This document shows positions 26,814-34,235 of a stretch of 64,000 nt of DNA, piece after piece. The position numbers were made by a program, and so were the translations under genes. Each line of letters starts with the position of its first letter. Position 1 is the first letter of the stretch. This DNA is from Microthrix sp041394405 (GTDB lineage Bacteria; Actinomycetota; Acidimicrobiia; Acidimicrobiales; Microtrichaceae). The notes under the pieces were generated by a model. It was given only the letters and a program-made list of their open reading frames with translations. It had not been told where the DNA came from and did no database searches. The stretch lies in NCBI GenBank assembly GCA_041394405.1, contig JAWKIF010000006.1:248001-312000 (forward strand). The letters run 5' to 3'.

Positions 26814-27932
26814 ATGAAGGGCCTGATCCTCTCGGGTGGTGCGGGCACCCGTCTCCGCCCCATCACCCACACGAGCGCCAAGCAACTGGTGCCGGTGGCC
26901 AACAAGCCCATCCTGTTCTACGGCATCGAGGACATGGCCGCCGCCGGCATCACCGAGGTGGGAATCATCGTGGGAGGGACCGCCGCCGAGATCGAGGCGG
27001 CGGTCGGGGACGGGTCGCAGTTCGGCGTGAGGGTGACCTACCTGGTCCAGGACGAGCCACTGGGCCTGGCACATTGCGTGCTGATCGCCCGGGAGTTTCT
27101 CGGCGACGACGACTTCGTCATGTACCTGGGCGACAACATGTTGCAGCAGGGCCTGGATGGGTTCATCGCCCGATGGGAATCGCTGCACGACGAGGCCCGC
27201 CAGCCGCGGTTGGGTGCCCATGGCGAGCAGCAGCCCGGCCCGCCGGTGGCCCAGATCCTGTTGACCCCGGTGCCCGATCCGCAGCGCTTCGGGGTGGCCG
27301 AGTTGGACGGCGACGGCAACGTCGTGGCGCTGGTGGAGAAGCCCGAACGCCCGCCGTCGGACCTGGCGTTGGTTGGTGTCTACCTGTTCTCGCCGGTGAT
27401 CCACGATGCCGTGGCAGCCATCGAGCCGTCCGATCGAGGCGAGCTGGAGATCACCGACGCCATCCAGTGGTTGATCGACCAGGGCGCGTCGGTGCGGCAC
27501 GATCTGCTGGAGGGCTGGTGGCTGGACACCGGCAAGAAGGACCCATTGTTGGAGTCCAACCGGCGGGTGCTGGAGGGCCTGGAGACCCGTATCGACGGCG
27601 AGGTGGACGCCGACTCCACGGTGGACGGCAGGGTCGTGATTGAGGCCGGCGCCAAGTTGGTGGCCTCGGAGGTGCGGGGGCCGGCCATCATCGGCGCGGG
27701 CACGGTGGTGACGTCCAGCTACGTCGGCCCGTTCACGGCCATCGCGCCAAACTGCGAGGTGACCGACAGCGAGATCGACCAGTCCGTGATCATGGAGGGC
27801 ACGAGGGTGCGGTCCGTGCCGCGCCTCACCGACTCGCTGATGGGCCGCGACAGCGAGGTCACGCGGGTGCCTCGCCGGCCGCGCGCCACCCGGGTGATGC
27901 TGGGCGATCATTCCACGGTGGAGCTGGCGTAG
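26814..27932 (+). CDS. rmlA: Glucose-1-phosphate thymidylyltransferase, long type
   Basis: This 372-residue nucleotidyltransferase makes dTDP-glucose from glucose-1-phosphate and dTTP. It shows GLILSGGAGTRLRPIT (3-18) with the catalytic Arg, KPILFYGIEDM, VMYLGDNM with the metal-binding Asp, and a C-terminal left-handed beta-helix (about 250-372). The length and C-terminal domain match the long, StrD-like type often found with dTDP-deoxysugar pathways rather than the 290-residue RmlA of rhamnose loci. It heads the plus-strand run rmlA, rmlC-like, rmlB, polymerase and GT2. Confidence 0.9.
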   Translation: MKGLILSGGAGTRLRPITHTSAKQLVPVANKPILFYGIEDMAAAGITEVGIIVGGTAAEIEAAVGDGSQFGVRVTYLVQDEPLGLAHCVLIAREFLGDDDFVMYLGDNMLQQGLDGFIARWESLHDEARQPRLGAHGEQQPGPPVAQILLTPVPDPQRFGVAELDGDGNVVALVEKPERPPSDLALVGVYLFSPVIHDAVAAIEPSDRGELEITDAIQWLIDQGASVRHDLLEGWWLDTGKKDPLLESNRRVLEGLETRIDGEVDADSTVDGRVVIEAGAKLVASEVRGPAIIGAGTVVTSSYVGPFTAIAPNCEVTDSEIDQSVIMEGTRVRSVPRLTDSLMGRDSEVTRVPRRPRATRVMLGDHSTVELA

Positions 27933-27993
27933 CGCCCCGGGCGCCGAGCCCCTCTAGCCTGAGCCCCCGAACCAACCGGAGCGTGCAACCCCC

Positions 27994-28560
27994 ATGGCCC
28001 AACTGACCCCCTCCGAGCTGATCGACGGCGTGGTCGTGGTGACGCCCGAGATCCATCGCGACCCTCGCGGGTTGTTCATCGAGACCTATCGCCGCAGCTG
28101 GTTTCCCGGGCAACGCGAGATGATCCAAGGCAACCGGGGCGACCGCCAGCGGGGCTCGGTGGTGGGCCTGCACTACCACCTGCACCAATCCGACTACTGG
28201 TACGTGCCCATCGGCTGGGCCCGGGTGGTGCTCCACGACCTGCGGGAGGGCGGGCCGACCGACGGTGCCACCCAGATGCTCGACCTCGGCGAGGTGCGCG
28301 GCGGCGACAACAACCACCTCGGCGTGTACATCCCGCCCGGTGTCGCCCACGGGTTCGCTGCGTTGTCGGACATGACCATCACCTATCTCGTCGACGGCTA
28401 TTACAACCCGGCCGACGAGCTGGGCGTCGCCTGGGACGACCCGGCCATTGCCGCGGATTGGGGTCTGGACGAACCGCTGTTGTCGGACCGTGATGCGGCC
28501 AACCCGACACGAGCCGAGATCGCCCCGCAGTGGCGTCCCCACGCAGCGCTGCGCACCTGA
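27994..28560 (+). CDS. dTDP-4-keto-6-deoxyhexose 3,5-epimerase-like protein (RmlC family)
   Basis: This 188-residue cupin belongs to the RmlC family, which epimerises dTDP-4-keto-6-deoxyglucose. The family frame is clear: EIHRDPRGLFIETYRR, a catalytic-His strand GLHYH, IPPGVAHGFAALSD, and YNPADELGVAWDDPAIAADW. Two residues near the active site differ from canonical RmlC. The Arg before GLHY is Val (VVGLHYH), and the segment that normally holds a substrate-binding Lys reads HLHQSDYWYV. I therefore give the family but not the exact product. It lies 61 bases after rmlA and 33 bases before rmlB on the same strand. Confidence 0.78.
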   Translation: MAQLTPSELIDGVVVVTPEIHRDPRGLFIETYRRSWFPGQREMIQGNRGDRQRGSVVGLHYHLHQSDYWYVPIGWARVVLHDLREGGPTDGATQMLDLGEVRGGDNNHLGVYIPPGVAHGFAALSDMTITYLVDGYYNPADELGVAWDDPAIAADWGLDEPLLSDRDAANPTRAEIAPQWRPHAALRT

Positions 28561-28593
28561 GCGGCGCAACCACGAGGGAAGGAGCGCGTTGAC

Positions 28594-29565
28594 ATGAAGC
28601 TGTTTGTCACCGGCGGGGCCGGGTTCATCGGCTCCAACTATGTGCGACACGTGTTGGGAGCCACCGACGACTCGGTCACGGTGTTCGATGCGTTGACCTA
28701 CGCCGGGAACCGGGAGAACCTGGCCGATCTGCAGGACGACCCTCGATTCGTCTTCGTGCGGGGGGACATCTGCGACCGAGAGGCCGTGGAGGCCGCGATG
28801 GCTGGCCATGACGCGGTGGTGCACTTCGCGGCCGAAAGCCACGTGGACCGCTCCATTCTCGGACCCGACGTGTTCGTGCGGACCAACTGCACCGGCACCA
28901 ACGTGATCTGCGATGTCGCCCGGCAGGTGGAGGTGGATGCCATGGTGCACATCTCCACCGACGAGGTATACGGCTCGATCGAGCAGGGCAGCTTCAGCGA
29001 GACCGACCCGCTGGGCCCCCGATCGCCGTACTCGGCGGCCAAGGCGGGCAGCGACCTCATCGCGCTCAGCTACCACTCCACCTTCGGCCTGCCGGTTCGG
29101 GTCACCCGCAGCTCCAACCAGTTCGGCCCGTTCCAGTTCCCCGAGAAGCTCATCCCGTTCTTTGCCACGACGCTGCTGAGGGGCGGCAAGGTGCCGCTGT
29201 ACGGCGACGGGCTGAACGTGCGCGACTGGCTCTACGTGGCCGACAACTGCGTGGCGGTCGACCTGGTGCTGCGCCGCGGAACCCCCGGGGAGATCTACAA
29301 CGTCGGAGCCGACAACGAGCGAACCAACCGCGAGATCACCGATCGCGTGCTGGCGCTCCTCGGCAAGGACGAGGCCTCGGTGGACTACGTCGAGGATCGG
29401 CTGGGTCACGACCGCCGCTACTCCGTGAACTGCGACAAGGTGCGGGAGTTGGGTTGGGCCGGGCCCACCAGGGCGTTCGAGGACACGCTGGCCGAGACCG
29501 TCCAGTTCTACGTCGAGCGTCCCGAGTGGTGGGAGCCCCTGCTGGAGCGGGTGAAGAACCGGTGA
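28594..29565 (+). CDS. rmlB: dTDP-glucose 4,6-dehydratase
   Basis: This 323-residue extended short-chain dehydrogenase converts dTDP-glucose to dTDP-4-keto-6-deoxyglucose. The NAD motif is GGAGFIGSNY (7-16). STDEVYG holds the catalytic Thr122-Asp123-Glu124, and the Tyr146-x3-Lys150 pair is in SPYSAAK. SSNQFGPFQFPEKLIP and NVRDWLYV are family signatures. An AAGGAG ribosome site precedes the ATG. The stop overlaps the GTG start of the membrane polymerase gene (29562-29565). No rmlD reductase follows, so the final sugar need not be rhamnose. Confidence 0.94.
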   Translation: MKLFVTGGAGFIGSNYVRHVLGATDDSVTVFDALTYAGNRENLADLQDDPRFVFVRGDICDREAVEAAMAGHDAVVHFAAESHVDRSILGPDVFVRTNCTGTNVICDVARQVEVDAMVHISTDEVYGSIEQGSFSETDPLGPRSPYSAAKAGSDLIALSYHSTFGLPVRVTRSSNQFGPFQFPEKLIPFFATTLLRGGKVPLYGDGLNVRDWLYVADNCVAVDLVLRRGTPGEIYNVGADNERTNREITDRVLALLGKDEASVDYVEDRLGHDRRYSVNCDKVRELGWAGPTRAFEDTLAETVQFYVERPEWWEPLLERVKNR

Positions 29566-30941
29566 CTCAACCGTCGGCGGGCCGTCTTGGGTGGCGCGAT
29601 CCGCTTGGGCTGACGGTGGCCTCCGGTTGGATGTTCCTGCTCGGGCTCGGGCCGGTCTACACGCTGCGCAACCGCATCGAGCCCCTTCCGGTTGGCCAGT
29701 ACATCGACGACGCCAGGGTGAACGTGGCCTTCGTCATCGTCCACCTGGCGGTCATCGCCCTGCTCGCCCGACGCCTGCCGGCGCTGTCGACGCGTGCGAT
29801 TGCGCTGCTGGCGGGGTTGCACGTGCTGGTGGTGGCCTCGGCGCTGTGGTCGCTGGCCCCCGCCCGTTCCCTGACCCAGGGTGTGCTGTTTGCGCTGACG
29901 ACCGCCGCGGCACTGGTGGTGGGCGACCGCCTCGGTGTTCGGGGCCTGGTGACGGCGCTGGCAGCGTCGTCCCAGGCCGGCGTGCTGGCCAGCCAGCTGG
30001 CGGTGCGCCGGGGTTGGCCAAACACCTTCGACCGCAACGGCGACTGGGCCGGCATCTACCTGAACCGGAACTCCTTGGGCCCCGTGGCGGTCCTGGCGAT
30101 CCTGGCCACGGCGGCTGCCATGTGGCTGTGGTGGGTCGACGGCACGAGCCCAGACCAGACCAGCCCAGCCCAGAGTCGCTCCGTTCGATCGATGTTCACC
30201 AACCCTGCGCACGGCCTGGCGGCCATCGGGTTGGCTGCCGCGCTCGCCGTGGACGCGCACACCTTGGTGCGCTCGGCATCGCTGACCCCCATGGTGGGCG
30301 CGGGGGTTGCGCTGGCAACGGTGGTGGTGGCCCTGGGCCTGCCGCCGATGCTGCGGCGAACCGGCGGGGTGGAGCAGCCAACACCCGGCATGCTGGCGGC
30401 AGGGGTGGCCACCACGTGGGTGGGTCTGGCGGGATTGGCATTGCTGACTCGATCGGAGGTGAGCACGTCGCTCGATCGCAGCGCCACGCTGTCGGGCCGC
30501 ACCGAGTTGTGGGGGTGGCTGATTGATGCGGCCAGCCGCCGCCCGTTGGTGGGCTGGGGGTGGTTGGGAGTGTGGGAGGACCGGGCCCTGGAGGCCGAGG
30601 TGGTGGGGCGCTTCGACGTGGACTTTTCGACCGCCCACAACTCGATGATCGAGATGTTGCTGGCCGCCGGCGTGGTGGGCGCCGTGCTGCTGGCCGCTAC
30701 TGCGGCGGCGCTGGTGTGGCCCCCGATCCGCCTGGCCATGGAGGAGTCCCCCGGCCGCAACGCAGGTGTCGTTGCACTGGGGCTGCTGGGCTATGTCGCG
30801 GCCGTCAACCAGCTGGAGACCTACGTTGGCGCCAACCTGGTTCCGTGGGCGCTGCTGGTGGGGCTTGCTGCGGCGGCCGGTCGCCACCTGGCTCGGGGCG
30901 GCGCCTCGGGCCAACCCGCAGCGGCTGGGGCGGTGCCGTGA
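29562..30941 (+). CDS. O-antigen polymerase/ligase-type (Wzy/WaaL) membrane protein
   Basis: This 459-residue polytopic membrane protein has about ten helices. Its long periplasmic-type loop holds SATLSGRTELWGWLIDAASRRPLVGWGWLG and, further on, FSTAHNSMIEMLLAAGVVG. That pair (R-T-E-x-W and the H-N-x-x-x-E loop) is the pattern of the Wzy_C/O-antigen ligase family, in which the Arg and His are catalytic. It would polymerise undecaprenyl-linked repeat units or ligate a glycan. Its GTG overlaps the rmlB stop, and its own stop overlaps the next GTG (30938-30941). A Wzy-type enzyme beside two ABC exporters is unusual. Confidence 0.83.
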   Translation: MTQPSAGRLGWRDPLGLTVASGWMFLLGLGPVYTLRNRIEPLPVGQYIDDARVNVAFVIVHLAVIALLARRLPALSTRAIALLAGLHVLVVASALWSLAPARSLTQGVLFALTTAAALVVGDRLGVRGLVTALAASSQAGVLASQLAVRRGWPNTFDRNGDWAGIYLNRNSLGPVAVLAILATAAAMWLWWVDGTSPDQTSPAQSRSVRSMFTNPAHGLAAIGLAAALAVDAHTLVRSASLTPMVGAGVALATVVVALGLPPMLRRTGGVEQPTPGMLAAGVATTWVGLAGLALLTRSEVSTSLDRSATLSGRTELWGWLIDAASRRPLVGWGWLGVWEDRALEAEVVGRFDVDFSTAHNSMIEMLLAAGVVGAVLLAATAAALVWPPIRLAMEESPGRNAGVVALGLLGYVAAVNQLETYVGANLVPWALLVGLAAAAGRHLARGGASGQPAAAGAVP

Positions 30942-31843
30942 GCGCGCCGAGGATCGATTGGGTGGTGCTGACCACCGGCAATCGGCCCCACGAGCTGGCC
31001 ACCGCGCTCAACTCCATCGGGCCGCACCTGGCCGCCGGAGAGCGCATCCATCTGGTGCTGAACGGTCCCGATCTGGCGCCACCCGACCGCAGCGCGCTGG
31101 AGCCGCCGGTCGGCGGCGCCCTGCACGCCATCTACGCCGGGGAGAACCTGGGCATTCCCGGCGGTCGCAACCTGGGCGCTGCCGCCAGCGATGCCGACGT
31201 GATCGCGTTCCTGGACGACGACGCCGTGATCACCTCGACGGCGCTCGGCAGCGACCTTCGGGCCCGTTTCTCCGCCGATCGGCGGCTGGGTGGGGTGTCG
31301 TTTCGCATCGTCGATCCTGTGTCCGGGGAGACGGCGCAGCGACATGTGCCGCGTGTCGGGGGCGCAGGGGTGGAGCGTGAGGGCCGCGTCACCTCGTTTC
31401 TAGGCGGCGCCTGCGCGCTCTCCGGCTCGATGTTCCGCGACGTTGGCGGCTACGAGGATGCGTTCTTCTACGCACACGAGGAGAGCGACCTGGCGTGGCG
31501 AGCGATCGCTGGCGGCTGGCGGTTCGTGTACGCACCGTCCCTCATCGTGGAGCATCCGATACTCCCCACCACACGGCATCCCGGGGCCATCGAGCGTTCG
31601 ATGCGCAACCGCGTCTGGCTGGTGCGCCGCAATCTCCCGGCGTCGCTGGCGCTGCTCCACCTCACCTTGTGGACCGTCATCGGCGTTGCACGGTCCCGAT
31701 CGGTGGCGGCGCTGAGCTCGACGTGGCGTGGCCTCCGGGCCGGAATGCGCGATCTGCCGGAGCCGCGGCATCCGGCCAACGGTCGCTCCCGATGGCGCAC
31801 CGCCTGGCGCCTCACCAGGGCCGGTCGCCCCCCGGTGTTGTAG
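30938..31843 (+). CDS. Family 2 glycosyltransferase
   Basis: This 301-residue GT-A glycosyltransferase has the N-terminal nucleotide-binding strand DWVVLTTGNRPHEL, a NLGIPGGRNLGAAASDAD segment and the metal-binding DDD in IAFLDDDAVI. The acceptor loop with HEESDLAWRAIAGGW matches the ED/ESDL motif of GT2 rhamnosyl/galactofuranosyl-type enzymes. One hydrophobic segment near residues 240-255 may attach it to the membrane. The GTG start overlaps the polymerase stop, so it is translated with the preceding operon. Confidence 0.87.
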   Translation: MSAPRIDWVVLTTGNRPHELATALNSIGPHLAAGERIHLVLNGPDLAPPDRSALEPPVGGALHAIYAGENLGIPGGRNLGAAASDADVIAFLDDDAVITSTALGSDLRARFSADRRLGGVSFRIVDPVSGETAQRHVPRVGGAGVEREGRVTSFLGGACALSGSMFRDVGGYEDAFFYAHEESDLAWRAIAGGWRFVYAPSLIVEHPILPTTRHPGAIERSMRNRVWLVRRNLPASLALLHLTLWTVIGVARSRSVAALSSTWRGLRAGMRDLPEPRHPANGRSRWRTAWRLTRAGRPPVL

Positions 31844-31882
31844 GTTCGGCCGGCCCCGCTGCCTCCGAACGAAAGGCCCCCT

Positions 31883-32605
31883 GTGAGCCCCCGTGTAGTG
31901 ATTCTGGCCGCCGGCGTCGGCTCTCGGCTCGGCAAGCCCCACCCCAAACCCCTCACCCCCATCGCCGGGGGGCGCACCATCATGGACCTGCAGCTCCGCC
32001 ACCTCAGCGACCGATTCGAGGGCGACCTCATCTCCATTGTGGTGGGGTTCAAGAAGGAGATGATCATGGAGGCCCACCCCGAGGTCTCCTACATCTACAA
32101 CGACGAGTTCGGCGACACGAACACCTCCAAGAGCTTGCTGCGCGGCCTTCGGCTCACCGGCAAGGACCCGGTGTTGTGGTTGAACGGCGACGTCGTGTTC
32201 GACCCGGCGGTGCTGGAGATTCTCCAGCCCTACATCGACCGGGATCAGAGCTTCGTCGCGGTCAACACCGAGTCGGTCTCCGACGAGGAGGTGAAGTACA
32301 CGCTGGACGATCGGGGCTTCATCGCCGACATCTCCAAGGAGGTCACCGGCGGGCTGGGCGAGGCGGTGGGCATCAACTTCGTGGGCTCGGCCGACAAGCC
32401 GTTTCTGGCGGCCCGCCTGGAGGATTGCGGGCCCCAGGACTACTTCGAACGGGGCATCGAGCTGGCGATCGCCCGCGACCGGCGCAAGTTCCGTGCCCTC
32501 GACATCTCGGCCGCCCGTTGCATGGAGGTGGACTTCCCCACCGATCTGGCCCAGGCCGAAACCACCTTCGCCGACCTCGGGGCCAACGCACAAACTGCAC
32601 CCTGA
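31883..32605 (+). CDS. Sugar/phosphocholine-type nucleotidyltransferase
   Basis: This 240-residue GT-A-fold nucleotidyltransferase opens with VVILAAGVGSRLGKPHPKPLTPIAGG, the pyrophosphorylase loop, and carries LWLNGDVVFD with the metal-binding Asp and VEVDFPTDLAQAE at the C-terminus. It resembles LicC-like CTP:phosphocholine or inositol-1-phosphate cytidylyltransferases and related sugar-phosphate nucleotidyltransferases more than RmlA. The NTP and the phosphorylated substrate are not determined. It follows the GT2 gene by 39 bases and probably supplies an activated precursor or substituent for the same glycan. It starts at GTG 31883. Confidence 0.8.
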   Translation: MSPRVVILAAGVGSRLGKPHPKPLTPIAGGRTIMDLQLRHLSDRFEGDLISIVVGFKKEMIMEAHPEVSYIYNDEFGDTNTSKSLLRGLRLTGKDPVLWLNGDVVFDPAVLEILQPYIDRDQSFVAVNTESVSDEEVKYTLDDRGFIADISKEVTGGLGEAVGINFVGSADKPFLAARLEDCGPQDYFERGIELAIARDRRKFRALDISAARCMEVDFPTDLAQAETTFADLGANAQTAP

Positions 32606-32698
32606 CCGGCGGGGCCGGGGCGCGGCGCCGGTACGCTGAAGGCCCGGCCCGGCCGCTTGCGCCGGTTCGGGCCGTCGACCACATCCCGCGAGGTACAC

Positions 32699-34234
32699 GT
32701 GCCACCCGAGACCGATCTTGAAACCGCTGAGCAAGCCGATCGCGCCGACGAGGCCTCCGGCGACCTGCGCATCGGCATCCTCATCGTCGCCTACAACGCC
32801 GCATCCACGCTGCGGCAGGTGCTCGACCGCATCCCCGAGGGCTTCCGCTCTCGGGTTGAGAAGGTCTACGTCTGCGACGACTTCAGCACCGACGACACCT
32901 ACCTGATCGGGTTGGGCTACTCACAGACCCGCGACGACTTGCCCATCACCATGGTTCGCCAGCCCCGCAACCTGGGCTACGGCGGCAATCAGAAGTCCGG
33001 CTACCGCATGGCCATCGACGACGGCATGGACGTGGTGGTGCTGTTGCACGGCGACGGTCAGTACGCGCCCGAGAAGCTGCCCGACATGGTGGCGCCGTTC
33101 GAAACCGGCTCGGCCGACGCGGTCTTCGGCAGCCGCATGATGACCAAGGGCGCCGCGCTGAAGGGCGGCATGCCCAAGTACAAATACGTTGGCAACAAGA
33201 TCCTGTCGCGCTTCGAAAACACCATGCTGGGCACCGACCTGTCGGAGTTCCACAGCGGCTATCGGGCCTATTCCACCAAGGCCCTGGCCACGGTGGACTT
33301 CGAGGGCAACAGCGACGACTTCGACTTCGACACCGAGATCATCATCCAGTTGGTCGAATCGGGGCTTCGCATCAAGGAGATCCCGATCCCCACGTACTAC
33401 GGCGACGAGATCTGCCGGGTCAACGGCATGCGATATGCCGCCGACGTGGCGACCGACGTGGTGTCGTGGCGGCTCAACAAGATGGGGTTGGGCCAAGGCC
33501 GCTATGCGGACGTCGGGGAGGAGTACGACCTGAAGCCCTCGCCCGGCAGCAGCCACGGCGTCCTGTTGCGTTGGCTGGACTCGATGCCGGCCTCGAGGGT
33601 GTTGGACCTGGGCTGCTCGGGCGGGCAGTTCGCCCAGGTGGCACGCGCAAGCGGCCACCACGTGACCGGGGTGGACATGGTGTCGGTGCCTGGAATCGAG
33701 GAGCGGACCGACCGGTTCATCCAGGCAGACTTGGACGCCGGCATGAGCGACGCCTTGGTGGCCGAACTGGGCGACGATCGGTTCGATGTTGCGGTCATGG
33801 GTGACGTGCTCGAGCACGTCCGCCAGCCCGGTCGCCTGCTGGCCGACACCCGAGACCGCCTGGCGCCGGGCGGGTCCATGCTGTTGTCGGTCCCCAACTT
33901 CGGCCACTGGTATCCCCGCACCCGCACGGCAGTTGGCGCGTTCGACTACGACATGCGCGGCATCCTGGACCGGACCCACGTGCGGTTCTTCACGCGGCGC
34001 AGCCTGCTGCGGCTGCTCGATGACGCCAAGCTGCGGGTGGTGCGCTTCGATCAGGTGGGACTGCCGCTGGACACGCTGGCCGAACGGACCGACGGGGATC
34101 CCATCGGCGAGGGCCAATCCGATGGCAACGAGGCCGCACGCCCGGGCCTGCTCGCTCGAACCGAGGGTGCCCTCGCCCACGCCTGGCCCACGATGTTCGC
34201 CTATCAGTTCCTGGTGAAGGTGGAGCCGGCCTGA
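32699..34234 (+). CDS. GT2 glycosyltransferase fused to a class I methyltransferase
   Basis: This 511-residue protein has two domains. Residues about 22-255 are a DPM1/GT2-like transferase (GILIVAYNAASTL, CDDFSTDDT, LLHGDGQYAPEKL, VFGSRMM, HSGYRAYS). Residues about 280-500 are a SAM-dependent methyltransferase (VLDLGCSGGQFAQVA, DVLEHVRQPGRLLADT, MLLSVPNFGHW, FDYDMRGILDRTHVRFFTRR). The methyltransferase half is closely patterned on the stand-alone enzyme at 42130-43047. A transferase that adds a sugar and then methylates it, or caps a chain, is an attractive reading. The GTG at 32699 has AGG five bases upstream. It ends one base before the convergent UPF0182 stop codon. Confidence 0.87.
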   Translation: MPPETDLETAEQADRADEASGDLRIGILIVAYNAASTLRQVLDRIPEGFRSRVEKVYVCDDFSTDDTYLIGLGYSQTRDDLPITMVRQPRNLGYGGNQKSGYRMAIDDGMDVVVLLHGDGQYAPEKLPDMVAPFETGSADAVFGSRMMTKGAALKGGMPKYKYVGNKILSRFENTMLGTDLSEFHSGYRAYSTKALATVDFEGNSDDFDFDTEIIIQLVESGLRIKEIPIPTYYGDEICRVNGMRYAADVATDVVSWRLNKMGLGQGRYADVGEEYDLKPSPGSSHGVLLRWLDSMPASRVLDLGCSGGQFAQVARASGHHVTGVDMVSVPGIEERTDRFIQADLDAGMSDALVAELGDDRFDVAVMGDVLEHVRQPGRLLADTRDRLAPGGSMLLSVPNFGHWYPRTRTAVGAFDYDMRGILDRTHVRFFTRRSLLRLLDDAKLRVVRFDQVGLPLDTLAERTDGDPIGEGQSDGNEAARPGLLARTEGALAHAWPTMFAYQFLVKVEPA

Positions 34235-34235
34235 G

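Noticed and set aside
26685..27911. An apparent N-terminal extension of the GT2-GT4 gene through rmlA on the opposite strand
   Set aside because: The frame is open only because it is antisense to rmlA. The glycosyltransferase domain starts directly at the ATG at 26684.
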